NCBI RefSeq assembly: GCF_002835935.1
Contig: NZ_PJCF01000006.1
Span: 558,001 to 622,000 of the forward strand
DNA from: Paraglaciecola sp. MB-3u-78
Lineage (GTDB): Bacteria; Pseudomonadota; Gammaproteobacteria; Enterobacterales; Alteromonadaceae
Reading direction: 5' to 3'
DNA: 64,000 nt
Shown: piece by piece, positions 33,622-44,200 of the stretch
How the letters are laid out: each line of letters begins with the position of its first letter
Numbering within the stretch: the first letter of the stretch is position 1
Program-made: the position numbers and the translations under genes
Notes under the pieces: model-generated
What the model was told of the DNA's origin: nothing
Databases searched by the model: none
What the model saw: the letters and a program-made list of their open reading frames with translations, nothing else

Positions 33622-35559
33622 TCGGGTAGCCAGAGGTCTCTAACCTCCAGCCCCCACAACACCCTGCATGCGGCTCCGCACAGGGCGTTTTATTTAGGAT
33701 AGTGAAGCGCAATCCAACCATCACGTAACGAATAAAGCCCTTCGGATTTTAAGTAATCAAGCGATAAGGCTTGATTGATCCCCGGAGTTTTCGCACTACG
33801 CCATGGCCCTTTACTGGTAATGCCACACGCAACCGCAGCTTGTACATGCACACCTAATCTCATTAAACTTCTGACTTTGGTACGTGGTCTTCGCCACTGC
33901 CGCCAATACGCCATTCTCACTCTGCGCCTGATCCAATGATCTAAGTCTACACATCGTTGATAGCTATTAGCGATACCAAAGTAGTTTATCCAGCCTCGTA
34001 AATATTGACTGATTTTAAAGAGTTGATAATGCATAGACACGCCCCAGTTACGGTTCGTTAACCGCCGAACTTGCTGTTTAAACTTCAGCAAAGTCTTCGG
34101 ATGCCATTGAATGCGTCCTCTGTTGAATGTGAATCCAAGGAATTTGCTTTCACTGGTTTTAACGACGTGGCTTTTGGTCGTATTAACGACCAGTTTCAAA
34201 CGGTGACACAGGAACCTGCTGATACTACTCAGCACACGCTTGCCCGAACGCGGCGTCTTTACCAAAATGGTAAAGTCGTCCGCGTATCGGGCAAACTGAT
34301 GGCCTCGTTTCTCAAGCTCTTTGTCCAGAGGGTCGAGCATGATGTTGGACAGCAAGGGTGACAACGGCCCGCCTTGTGGTACTCCTTCTCGGCTCTCCAC
34401 GTAAAGCTGGTTATCGATAACCCCAGCTCGCAGATAACGTTTAATCAATTTAAGTAGACGTTTGTCCTTCACTTTGTAGCCAAGGAGCGTCATAAGTAAA
34501 TCATGATTAACGCGGTCAAAGAACTTAGACAGATCAACATCGACTGTAAAACGGCGACCCGTTTTAATGATGCTTTGTACCTGTTTCACCGCTTGTTGCC
34601 CATTTCGATTTGGCCTGAACCCAAAACTGTTGTCTGAGAAGGTCGGGTCGAAAATAGGCGTAAGGACTTGAGCAATGGCTTGTTGGATCACTCGGTCAAC
34701 GATGGTCGGGATACCTAGCTGACGTTTACCGCCATCTGGTTTATCTATTTCCACACGCCGAACGGGTGAAGGTTGGTATTGACCTGAGCAAAGCTCAGAC
34801 ATAATACGTTTCCAGTTTCCATCCTTTGCCCAAGCGGGGAAGTCATCAATGGACATCCCATCAATGCCAGCGGCCCCTTTGTTGGCTCGAACTCGTTTCC
34901 ATGCAGCCAAGATATTGGCTGGACGAAGAATAAGCCCAAGTAGATCTGCACTAAAGGCTGGCTGCTTGTCGGTACGCTGAGTCACGTCACTACCGGACGG
35001 CATTCGTGTATTCAAGTCTGACAAGGCTCCTCCTTTGTTCTAAATGTTCGGACCTTCACCGTGTCCCAACCATTACGATGGGCATTTGGCTAATATGTCG
35101 TCTGCTGACTTCTGCTTAATCACATGACGGCTTACACCGTTATGCGCTATCGGTTTTCATCTATTTGCTCTTTCCAGTCGATGACACTGAAAAGCCAAGG
35201 CACTTGTATACCAGAGCCTCACTGGTTAGTTACCGATCGCTTGTTAAGCAGATCTCCGGAAGGCCGGTCCCACCCGAGATAAGAGCATAAACTTTCTCTG
35301 CACTGCTGCATCATTTACGGTGGCCATTAGATCACGTGGTTTCGTCGTCTTGTGCCAACTCACCTCTAGCCTACGCCTCATATGATGTTCTTGTTCATCA
35401 GCTCGCAAATTTGCGTCCGGCTTCCTCCAGACCAAGCCTCGCGGCTAAGCCCTTGCCATTCGCTAGTAGTTAACGTTTAATAACGGTAAGTTATATAAAC
35501 GGTGATCTTCCTACAGAGGACTTTCACCTCATTAGTTCGTGCCCATGCTGGGCGTACAC
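33622..35559 (-). mobile_element. Group IIC-attC intron with reverse transcriptase (about 1.94 kb)
   Basis: On the minus strand the RNA begins GTGTACGCCCAGCATGGGC (from 35559) and ends with domain V GGAGCCGCATGCAGGGTGTT... and GGCTACCCGAT near 33622. This end sequence is typical of class C introns that home to attC. The exon next to the 5' end reads GCGCTT or GCGCTTGT, matching the known preference for TTGT on the attC bottom strand; the exact 5' base is uncertain by 2 nt. Confidence 0.88.
33690..35024 (-). CDS. ltrA: Group II intron reverse transcriptase/maturase (class C)
   Basis: 444 residues. RT blocks are visible: KGAAGIDGMSIDDF, GGKRQLGIPTIVDRVIQQA, DNSFGFRPNRNGQQAV, VDVDLSKFFDRVNHDLL, GVPQGGPLSPLLSN and the catalytic FARYADDFTILV (YADD). 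A maturase thumb and C-terminal GIIM-type region (YLRGWINYFGIANSYQ) follow; no endonuclease domain, typical for class C. All catalytic residues appear intact. Confidence 0.95.
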   Translation of the reverse strand: MSDLNTRMPSGSDVTQRTDKQPAFSADLLGLILRPANILAAWKRVRANKGAAGIDGMSIDDFPAWAKDGNWKRIMSELCSGQYQPSPVRRVEIDKPDGGKRQLGIPTIVDRVIQQAIAQVLTPIFDPTFSDNSFGFRPNRNGQQAVKQVQSIIKTGRRFTVDVDLSKFFDRVNHDLLMTLLGYKVKDKRLLKLIKRYLRAGVIDNQLYVESREGVPQGGPLSPLLSNIMLDPLDKELEKRGHQFARYADDFTILVKTPRSGKRVLSSISRFLCHRLKLVVNTTKSHVVKTSESKFLGFTFNRGRIQWHPKTLLKFKQQVRRLTNRNWGVSMHYQLFKISQYLRGWINYFGIANSYQRCVDLDHWIRRRVRMAYWRQWRRPRTKVRSLMRLGVHVQAAVACGITSKGPWRSAKTPGINQALSLDYLKSEGLYSLRDGWIALHYPK

Positions 35560-35655
35560 AAGCGCATCAAGTCAGACTGCACAATTTAGTCCAATTTTTT
35601 GCAGGAAAAAACGACGCAAAAAAGCGTCCAAAATTGTTCCGCTTCTTATGCGGCG

Positions 35656-35957
35656 TTAGTAGCCCTATTAGTTTTCATCATGGTTACTTGCAAGTAGGTG
35701 CTCAAACCTGATAGTTTTTAGTTTCATACAGTCGGTAAGTTTGTCACACCATAACCAGGGAGTTGGTCATCACATGCACATCAAATCTTTTACCCAAATC
35801 ACCGTTGGTAAATTCAGCATTCCACTTCAGCAAGTTATGGTGTAGCGTGTCAGTTATTCAAAATAATCAAGTGCTTGCGTGTATTGTGGGCACTAACAAG
35901 TTAAATCAACGGAAAATCCCTCGCAGGCCAAACAACGGCCAAAGCGCTCGGTCTTTC
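35656..35957 (+). other. Gene-less cassette, copy 3 of 3, truncated
   Basis: Same sequence as 23598 and 28279 with single-base changes (for example T at 35885), but it stops inside the attC 3' arm after GCTCGGTCTTTC. It is the last recognisable piece of the array. Confidence 0.65.
35893..35957 (+). repeat. Truncated attC, distal end of the array
   Basis: CTAACAAGTTAAATC ... CGCTCGGTCTTTC, then unrelated sequence; the GTTTAAAGCGTTA end is missing, so the last cassette cannot be excised normally. Confidence 0.75.
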
Positions 35958-36042
35958 TGCTAAGCAGACACCCATAAGTAGTTGACTAGATAAAATAGTG
36001 AACTAGGCTTTATGTACGGTTGATTTTTGAAGGTGGTGGGTT

Positions 36043-37106
36043 ATGCCGCAGGCAAGAAAGAGGTTAATCAGTTTAATTGATACGCAGTTTTATCATTGCG
36101 TATCGCGTTGTGTGCGTCGTTCATATTTGTGTGGTGTGGATGATTATTCTGGACAGAACTATGAGCACAGGCGAGGTTGGGTAGAAGAGCGTTTACTTTA
36201 TCTATCCTCGGTGTTTGCCATTGATATTTGTGCCTTTGCCGTGATGAAGTAATCATGTGCACTTGGTTTTACATGTCGATGTATTAAAAGCTCAAGGCTG
36301 GTCAGATAAACAAGTCTTGGCGTTATGGCATACTGTTTACAAAGACACTTTGCTCACCCAAAAGTTCATGCGGGACGAAACGTTAAGCCAAGGTGAGTTG
36401 ATATCCCTGAATGAAACCATCGAGATTTATCGCAAGAGGCTGTATGACATTAGTTGGTTAATGCGTAATCTCAATGAATACATTGCCAGAGAAGCCAACA
36501 AAGAAGATAACTGCAGTGGCAGGTTTTATTCGCTGCCATCCCTGGCGCTCACCCTACGGGCCAGCTAAAGCTGTTCTAATTTATTCCCGATAAATTAGTG
36601 GGAAGGACGATTCAAATCTCAAGCCTGCTTTTACGGCAAGGAGGGATGAATCAGCTGTTTTAGCTTGTATGGCTTATGTAGACCTAAACCCTATTCGCTC
36701 CAAGATGGCCAAAACCCCAGAAACCTCAGACTATACCAGTATTCAACATCGTATCAATGCAGCTAAAAAAACACAGCAACCTAATAACCTATTACCTTTT
36801 GTAGGTAATCCGAGGCAAGACATGCCTAAGGGTATTGCCTACAGCTTCAAAGACTACTGTGAATTAGTCGACACCACAGGCAAGAGCATTCGAGAAGACA
36901 AACGCGTTTACATTGAAGAGAAAAGCCCGATACTGGAAAGACTAGGTTTAGACTCAGAACAATGGCTGATTCTGACTACAGAGTTTGAACAACACTTTAA
37001 TACAGCGGTAGGCAGCGAAAACCTGATGCGTCAATTTGGTATTCATACTCAACACCAAAGAATACGAGGTATAGGTAAAGCGAAAACGTTGTTAAAACAC
37101 ACCTAA
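36043..37106 (+). pseudogene. Decayed REP-associated tyrosine transposase (RAYT)
   Basis: Y1-type transposase split over three frames. The first part (ISLIDTQFYHCVSRCVRRSYLCG ... FAVMK) stops at a 1-bp insertion near 36250; the frame after it restores the HUH motif SNHVHLVLHVD and continues to SGRF. A 72-bp insertion at 36527-36598 (with GCTGCCATCCCTGGCG, REP-like) and a second short insertion near 36630 separate this from CMAYVDLNPIRSKMAKTPE and the C-terminal part. The product is inactive. No REP array is seen beside it. Confidence 0.82.
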
Positions 37107-37420
37107 ATCTACCATTTGAAGTTTAATAATATCAATCGTAGTGATTGAGATAACAACTTGTTCTAAATTCTAGAAAAACTTTATTCCCGACTGTTTTCAA
37201 ACGAATTTATCTAAAACAGATATCTTGATATCTCCCATTTTTTGTTACCCATAATTCGATAAATTAAACCTTGTTGGTCGAGTGTATTATTGGTAATTAG
37301 TATTAGTTGGACCTTTATTCCGGTAAAGATTCGAGCGCTTAGTTGATAAAAATACTGCTGTCAGTGCCATAACAGTAATAATCGGCGTCGTAGTAAAATA
37401 GGTCGATTTTGCACCGACCT
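37107..37420. other. AT-rich stretch without a recognised gene
   Basis: Between the RAYT remnant and the IS30 fragment I find no gene or clear repeat. Confidence 0.45.
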
Positions 37421-37562
37421 TCAGGATAGCATGACTAGCTGGTTTGAGCTGTGAGTTGAATCGTTTGAGGCAACACATTGGTTGAATCTCTCTGCTGGTG
37501 TCTCATAGTCTAACGTTTTTCTCGGTCTTTCGTTTAGTTGTCTAGCAACTTGACTCAATTTT
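37421..37562 (-). pseudogene. C-terminal remnant of an IS30-family transposase
   Basis: About 46 codons on the minus strand read [20 protein letters not shown] then PAERFNQ, the conserved IS30 C-terminal motif (LNxRPRKxLxxxTPxExF). The sequence breaks off upstream near 37562; the rest of the element is missing. Confidence 0.75.
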
Positions 37563-37835
37563 TGTTGAGAATATGCATTTAAGTCTGTTTGAATAGAGGC
37601 AGTTAATCATAATAAACAAAAGCAATATCCAAAACTGGTATACAAAACAATAGGTGTCGTTTATTTTAAATTCTGAATGATGTGAAAACAGTCTAGTAAT
37701 AGACAAAAAATAGCCGACTTTCACTCTCTCAAGGATATAAATTAGTGGTGAAATTTTAAATAAGAGTTAATACAATCTTTAATGGGTAGGGGCAAAGTTG
37801 TTGGTAACATTTTAAACAAAGGTTAACTTAATTTT
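37563..37835. other. Upstream region of the epimerase gene
   Basis: AT-rich, no gene. It probably carries the promoter of the epimerase gene; no operator or terminator stands out. Confidence 0.4.
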
Positions 37836-38837
37836 ATGAAAAAAGTAGTGGTGTTAGGTGGTGGTGGATTCATCGGTGGCCATCTGGCCAAAAGACTAAA
37901 AGATGATGGAAATCAGGTGACAGTCTGTGATATCAAAGATCATGAGTATTGGGACTCAAACACAATTTGCGACAAATTTATTGTTGGCGACTTAAGAGAT
38001 CCCAGCATAGTATCTAGTGTAATCAGCACAGACACAGATGAAGTATATCAACTGGCTGCAGATATGGGGGGGGCCGGTTATCTCTTTACTGGAGACAATG
38101 ACGCCAACGTCATGCACAACTCTTCGTTAATTAACCTAAATGTTATACATGAATGCACTAAGAAACTGGTAAAGAAGGTATTTTACTCATCTTCGGCTTG
38201 TGTCTACCCGGAACACAATCAATTAGATCCAAATAACCCCAACTGTGAAGAATCATCGGTCTATCCTGCTAGCCCCGACTCCGAGTATGGTTGGGAGAAA
38301 TTATACTCTGAAAGGTTATTCTTAGCCTTTAACAAAAATTATGGGATTGATGTGAGGATTGGCCGATTCCATAACATTTTTGGACCTATGGGCACATGGT
38401 CAGGAGGTAAAGAAAAAGTACCTGCCGCAATATGTAGAAAAACCGCAGAAGCTAGTAATAGCGTTGAAGTATGGGGCGATGGCTTACAAACACGCTCATT
38501 TTTATATATTGACGAATGTGTTGAAGCCGTAATTAAATTAATGGAATCCGATTTTATGGGACCGGTTAACATCGGCTCCCAAGAAATGGTGTCTATTAAT
38601 GAGTTAGCCCAGATGGTGATTGATATTTCTGGAAAGGACATTAGTATTCAGAATATCCAAGGTCAAACATTTGTCGATAAATATGGATTCAATTGTCCGG
38701 AGGGTGTCAGAGGACGCAACTCTGACAATAGGCTGTATAAAGAAAAAATAGGTTGGGCAGTATCACAACCACTACGAATTGGCCTAGAACAAACCTATCG
38801 CTGGATAAACCAAGAGGTTAACAGTCCAAGGCACTAA
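37836..38837 (+). CDS. GDP-mannose 3,5-epimerase-like NAD-dependent epimerase
   Basis: 333 residues, an extended SDR. NAD-binding GGGGFIGGHLAKRL is at the N-terminus, AADMGGAGYLF, then SSSACVYPEHNQLDP, catalytic Tyr and Lys in SEYGWEKLYSE, IGRFHNIFGPMGTWSGGKEK, WGDGLQTRSFLYIDECVEAV and GVRGRNSDNRLYKEKIGW. This wording is very close to plant GDP-mannose 3,5-epimerase, which makes GDP-L-galactose and GDP-L-gulose; the active-site CVYPE cysteine is present. In bacteria it would feed a surface polysaccharide. A glycosyltransferase follows about 180 bp downstream. Confidence 0.85.
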   Translation: MKKVVVLGGGGFIGGHLAKRLKDDGNQVTVCDIKDHEYWDSNTICDKFIVGDLRDPSIVSSVISTDTDEVYQLAADMGGAGYLFTGDNDANVMHNSSLINLNVIHECTKKLVKKVFYSSSACVYPEHNQLDPNNPNCEESSVYPASPDSEYGWEKLYSERLFLAFNKNYGIDVRIGRFHNIFGPMGTWSGGKEKVPAAICRKTAEASNSVEVWGDGLQTRSFLYIDECVEAVIKLMESDFMGPVNIGSQEMVSINELAQMVIDISGKDISIQNIQGQTFVDKYGFNCPEGVRGRNSDNRLYKEKIGWAVSQPLRIGLEQTYRWINQEVNSPRH

Positions 38838-39014
38838 ATCGCATGGATCTATGTTTAGCAAAGTCACAGTGACTTTACATCAGGTAAAAAAGTCACTCAT
38901 ACTTTGTTAACATAGGTGATGAATAAGAGGGATACAGATCAAAGAGCAATTAAATTGTTCTTTGATCTGATGTTTTCATCAATTTCAGACATCATTTTAT
39001 GAGATGAGTATCGA

Positions 39015-40244
39015 ATGAAAAACAATCAAAAATCTGTGTTGTTATTTACCATCTTTGGTACCGGCCACAACCTAGTTCATTTTAATATCGTCATCAAAGC
39101 GATGATAGATAAAGGTCATCAGATCACACTTGTTTTGCCTGAAAACTGTATTAACAAAGACTCATACAACACTCATATATTACCCTATCTAAGCCATGTG
39201 AAAATCATCACACATCAACATCAACATGTTAATGGCCTATTTTTAAATAGCTGGCGTGAATGCGGTGTTTTAAGAGATACCATCTTATTTAACAATAGCC
39301 GCTACGATGCAATTCTGGCACTTAATTGCTCACAAATACCTTTTTTATGGCCAATTTTTAGGATCTTCAACCTTAAGGCTTTAAAAAATATGGCGGAAAT
39401 TAAATTTGGCATGAGTAGTACTGGTTTAAACCATGCTCCACCCACCATTAAAACCAAAGTAAACAATTTGATTAGAAAAACGTTGTTATCTTTACATACA
39501 GACGGCGCCTTAAAAACCATAGACGCTTATGCCTTTTCCAAGTTAAAAAACAGCTCCCCTAGGTTGCAAAACGCCTATACATTAATACCCGACCCAATGG
39601 ACAAGGTAGCGATTGTAGATAAGATATCAGCTAGAGGGCTATTGGGAATACCAGATGATGTATTTGTGGTGAGCATTAGTGGCTCTATTAACAGCCACCC
39701 TAGAAAAAACTGCCCATTATTAATCAGCGCTCTGTCTGATCAGAGGATAAACAAAAAGATTTGTTTATTAATTGCTGGAAAATTGACGCCTGACATCAAC
39801 GAATACATTAAAAAATCCCAAGCATTTCAAGATAAACGAATATTTGTTATGGATCGATATTTGAGTGATGAAGAATTAACAACAATCACTTGTGCCTCTG
39901 ATTTAGTCTGTACCCCATATTCTGGCCATTATTGCCCGTCTGGCATCGTATTAAGGGCCGTCAAATGCGATGTGCCGGTTTTGGTCCCCAATTATCATTG
40001 GTTCAAATTCATGGTCGACACATTTAATATAGGTTGCACACTTAAGACCCTAACCAAAAGCACCATCATAGATTCGCTAAATGAAATTTCTGAAGGAAAC
40101 GGCAAACTTAGAAACATAACAGCCCAAAGAATGCTGGTAAAAAAATACTTTAGTGAAGACAATTTCGCAGCACACTGGTTATCACAATTTGAAGGCTACC
40201 ACCCCTATAGTTTTGAAGAATTATTAGTGGACTACAATAACTAA
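39015..40244 (+). CDS. Glycosyltransferase, GT-B fold
   Basis: 409 residues. The N-terminal Rossmann-like half begins LLFTIFGTGHNLVHFNIVIK; the C-terminal half has VVSISGSINSHPRKNCPLLI, LLIAGKLTPDIN, RYLSDEELTTITCASDLVCT and YSGHYCPSGIVLRAVKCDVPV, the donor-binding layout of GT4-like enzymes. No signal peptide. Donor and acceptor unknown. Together with the epimerase it suggests a small glycan module on the array's distal side. Confidence 0.7.
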   Translation: MKNNQKSVLLFTIFGTGHNLVHFNIVIKAMIDKGHQITLVLPENCINKDSYNTHILPYLSHVKIITHQHQHVNGLFLNSWRECGVLRDTILFNNSRYDAILALNCSQIPFLWPIFRIFNLKALKNMAEIKFGMSSTGLNHAPPTIKTKVNNLIRKTLLSLHTDGALKTIDAYAFSKLKNSSPRLQNAYTLIPDPMDKVAIVDKISARGLLGIPDDVFVVSISGSINSHPRKNCPLLISALSDQRINKKICLLIAGKLTPDINEYIKKSQAFQDKRIFVMDRYLSDEELTTITCASDLVCTPYSGHYCPSGIVLRAVKCDVPVLVPNYHWFKFMVDTFNIGCTLKTLTKSTIIDSLNEISEGNGKLRNITAQRMLVKKYFSEDNFAAHWLSQFEGYHPYSFEELLVDYNN

Positions 40245-40293
40245 ATTATTTGGGACAGGATTAATTTAAACCCAAAACAGCCTAAGAATAGAT

Positions 40294-40987
40294 TTGCCAT
40301 TAATACTATTTCTGCAGATTACCCAAAGCCATATAGTAAAAATGCGCAAAGATTTGTTTCTATTAAGCTATGAAAGTGATTTACTGGAAGTAGAAATTGA
40401 TGGCCAACGAGTATCAAATTTCACCTCGTCAAATACCGCACTTTATATACATTTGGTCGATCATCCGATTCATTGAATGCAACGATTTATTGGATTACCT
40501 TTCACAGTTCTAAATGTCGTCCAAGAGCATGAGGGATTTTGTCAATTATTTAGGATCAAAAGTATTTGGTTTCCTCATGCAGTTGGTGAAGATGAAATTC
40601 GCACTCTGGCGAAAGGTGAGCATGAGGCTAAAACTGACGAAATACTATTTCCAGCAATTTACCTCAACTTAGAAGAAGTTCATAAGCGTTTAAAGCCAGT
40701 TTGGCATCAAGTAGGTCAAATTCTCGAGCAATGTCCGGATGTCACACGTTTCATGCAGGTCTTAGGCGTTTTACCTTCAGGTAACCTAGCCGCAACTGTG
40801 CAATTGGACGAAAATGTGCGTCGTATAGTTGTATTTGCAGACCTTTATGTGCTCGCCAAAAGGCGTGAAGCGTGCTTTAGATGTTTTTGAAAACATACAC
40901 CTCCGAGGTCAGAACCGATGCAATTTTATTTATGAGTCTGAAACAGTCGATGACATCAGGACCAGTGTACGGCCGAAAAGGTGGCCT
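40294..40987 (+). pseudogene. Decayed gene of unknown family
   Basis: One reading frame runs from 40294 to 40890 with an in-frame TGA at 40474-40476. After a frameshift near 40860 another frame continues (KRALDVFENIHLRGQNRCNF, then IYESETVDDIRTSVRPKRWP) to a TGA at 40987-40991 that overlaps a new ATG. Codons look protein-like (AIYLNLEEVHKRLKPVWHQV, GQILEQCPDV), but I cannot identify the family. The nonsense and frameshift changes suggest a dead gene. Confidence 0.45.
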
Positions 40988-41040
40988 AAATGACTACCAA
41001 AACCCGTTTTATCGAGCCCCCGCTATAACCGCTTCTGGCA

Positions 41041-41210
41041 CAGGCTGTGTAAAAACTCTTTCCTAAAAATGAAAGTGGAAAATGTATTTCACATATTGAC
41101 CGAGAATGATACAAAAGTGGGTAATAGAGCGCAAAATACGACTTTATATTAAGCCTACGTGGGAATAAATTTGACGCGAGTGTTGAATTTTGGAGTTTTC
41201 ACACAGCCTG
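41041..41210. repeat. 170-bp inverted-repeat element (MITE-like)
   Basis: Ends CAGGCTGTGTAAAAACTC and, inverted, GAGTTTTCACACAGCCTG (one mismatch), flanked by GGCA on both sides as a likely 4-bp target duplication. No ORF. Looks like a non-autonomous derivative of an insertion sequence. Confidence 0.65.
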
Positions 41211-41268
41211 GGCACAAAGCGCCGATAGCCGTGACCGTCTGTTTTACTTTGTGAGCCAGAGTGACAAA

Positions 41269-44200
41269 TTAGCCACTTGATTTGGCTAAATGAGTTTCAA
41301 CCTTCTTACTTTTAGAACGCATGTCTTCTCTAATCATCACCAATGCTGGAATAAGAAACAGGATGATCACGCTGGCGAACACAATACCGGTTGCCAAGCT
41401 TACCGCCATGGGGATCAAAAACTGCGCCTGTGTGCTGGTTTCGAACAACATGGGTGTTAAACCAAGCGCGGTGGTGGCAGTGGTCAGAAAAATAGCGCGA
41501 AACCTGCGCCGTGCAGCCTCGACAACGGCTTTGGCGTTGTCCCAACCTTCATCAACAAGTTTGTTGTAACGGTCCAACAGCACCAGTGAATCGTTAACGA
41601 CCACACCACTGAGTGCGACTATTCCGAAGATAGAGATGAATGACAAGTTGTAGCCAAGTAAGTAGTGCCCAACCAAGGCTCCTGCCGCACCAAAAGGCAC
41701 GCCTGCTAAGATGATGAGCGGTTGTGAGTAACTTTTTAATTGCGATGCCATCATCGCAAAAATGATGAGCAGTGCGACTAGGGTCAACCTGCCCAATGAG
41801 GATAGATCATTTGATTGTTCACGGCCTGCTCCAGATTGGCGTATTTGTAAGCCAGGAAATTGTTGCTTAAGCGCGGGGACAAATTGCTCTAATATCTGAG
41901 TGTTAGCAATGCTTGGCGTGGTCACAGCATTGTCTACCTGACCTGAAACCGAGACAATTCTTAGGCCGTCAATACGATTGATGGCAGACAAGCTTCTTGA
42001 CTCTGTGACTTGGGCAACACTGGCAAGCGGTGCTTCGCTACCGTCGGCAAGGCGGATACGTGCATCAAACAAATCTTCGGTAGAGCTGCGGTTGGTCTGT
42101 GGATAACGAACCATTACTTTTAACTCTTCGCGTCCACGCTGAATACGTTGCACTTCTTCACCAAAAAAGTTTCGGCGAAGTTGCCTAGCGATGTCAGTCG
42201 GGGTGAGTCCAGCGGCTTCACCAGTGGCTGTTAAATTTATATCAAGTTGCCGTTTACCAATGCTGTTGGAATCTTGGACTTCGTAGACACCATCAATGGT
42301 TTCGTAACTTGCCCTTAAACTTGAAACAGCTTGTTCAAGGGTTTCGCTATCTTGATGGGCGAGTTCAAATTCCAGATCAGCTTGGCCGCCAAAAAAGTCA
42401 GCGACATAAGAGAGTCGTTCGACACCGGGAATATCACCCACCTCGGCTCGCCACAAGCGCTCCAATTCTTTTGCGTTGCGGGTTCTGGGAGGCTCAGGCC
42501 CCAGTGTTATTTGTACTGATGCAAGATGACTCGCTATTGTCATGCGACTGCCACCGCCGGGTCCACCGCCTGATCTTGTTTGTCCACCTATAGTGACGCT
42601 AATAGATTCGAAGGCAACACCATCGAGGCGTGCATTAACCGTATTCGCTGCTGCAACCATTTTGTTAGCGGCGTCTTGTGTTGATTCAAACGGAGTACCA
42701 ATGGGGAATTCAACTGTAGCCCGAATCGAGTTTGCTTCCAATGCAGGAAAGAATAAGAATCGCACAGCACCACTTCCCACTAATAAACCTGCAAGTACTA
42801 ATAGGCCGATACCGCCCACCAGTGTCAGGTAACGAAAGCGGACAGCGCGTGCTACCGCCGGTGCTAGGATTTGGGTGCGGAATTGGTCAACTTTCACTGA
42901 TACGGCGTTTTGTATTCGATCTAGAGGCCATCGGCTCCAATTTCCTCCGTTTGCTAAGTGCGACGGTAAAATAAGGAAGGCTTCAATCAACGACATAGCC
43001 AGTACCAGAATAACCACTACCGGCACCACGCCAAGAATTTGCCCAAATGTCCCTGTGACAAACAGTAATGGTGCGAATGCTGCCATGGTTGTTAACACCC
43101 CCACCATCACAGGCCCAATTACAGCATTGACACCGTCCATCGCGGCTTGCATACCCGTTTTACCCTGTTCTTGTTCTGAAATAATACTCTCGCCCACCAC
43201 CACTGCATCATCAACGACTATCCCCAGCACAACAATCAAGGCGAAAAGGGATATCATATTAATATTGATAGCGAAGGCATCAAAAAATAAAAACGCACCC
43301 AAAAATGATATTGGCACACCCATGGCAACCCAAAGGGCGAGCCTTAAATCCAACATGATCACTAGGAAAAGGAAAACCAGAGCAAAGCCAAGTAAGCCAT
43401 TTCTCAGCAACAAACCAATACGATCTTCCAGAACTTCTGTTTGGTCATTCCAAACGGATACATCGATACCCGGTGGCGGAGTATAATCTGCTAGAAATGT
43501 TTTGATCTCTTTTGCTATAGCAAGTACATCTTCTGTTTCTGACTTTTGGATTTTTACCAGTACACTCTCGCGACCATTAAATTGATTGATTAGGTCAACG
43601 TCGACAAACCCATCACGGACGGTCGCTACATCAGATACTCGCAGCACACTGCCATCTGGATCTGCGCGAAGTACAATATTTTCGAAGGCGTCACCAGAAG
43701 TACCCTTGGTGTTGGTGCGAAGTAATAGATCGCCACCTTGGGTTTGAATCTGACCCGACGATAGGTTAATAGAAGACCTACGGATTGTATTGGCGACTTC
43801 TGACATCGTGAGGTCATAGCGTCGTAGCGTATCCTCACTTATCTCGATAGCGATTTCGTAATCCTTCGCGCCGATGAGTGACACTAGGGATACGCCAGGT
43901 AGTGCCAGTAATTCTTGCTCAACCCTTTCAGCGCCGCGCCTGAGTTCCCGCTCACCCATTTCTGAGCTGACAACAATAGTCAATACATCTGATAGCGTCT
44001 CAGCACGGACTATTTTGGGTTGCTCTGCATCCTCTGGTGGAAAGTCGATAAGTTGCTGAACTGCAGCCTCAGCATCGTCACGGACCTTGTCCGCGTCGAC
44101 AAAATCCTTTAATTCAAGTGTCACTGAACCGAGGTTTTCTGAAGCGCGAGAAATAACACGGTCAACGCCGTCGATGCCAAAAACGGCTTCTTCGACTCGC

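Larger units (their letters stand above)
33610..35658 (+). repeat. attC site interrupted by a group II intron
   Basis: Removing the intron joins TTTATA(AC) at the left to AAGCGCATCAAGTCAGAC at the right, regenerating TATAACAAGCGC, the usual 5' core. The 3' arm runs to TTATGCGGCGTTA with crossover G at 35655. The intron lies in the bottom strand of the 5' core. Confidence 0.75.

Noticed and set aside
33690-35024. Reverse transcriptase of a retron or a defence-associated RT
   Set aside because: Flanked by class C group II intron ends including domain V, with a maturase-type C-terminus, so it is an intron-encoded protein.
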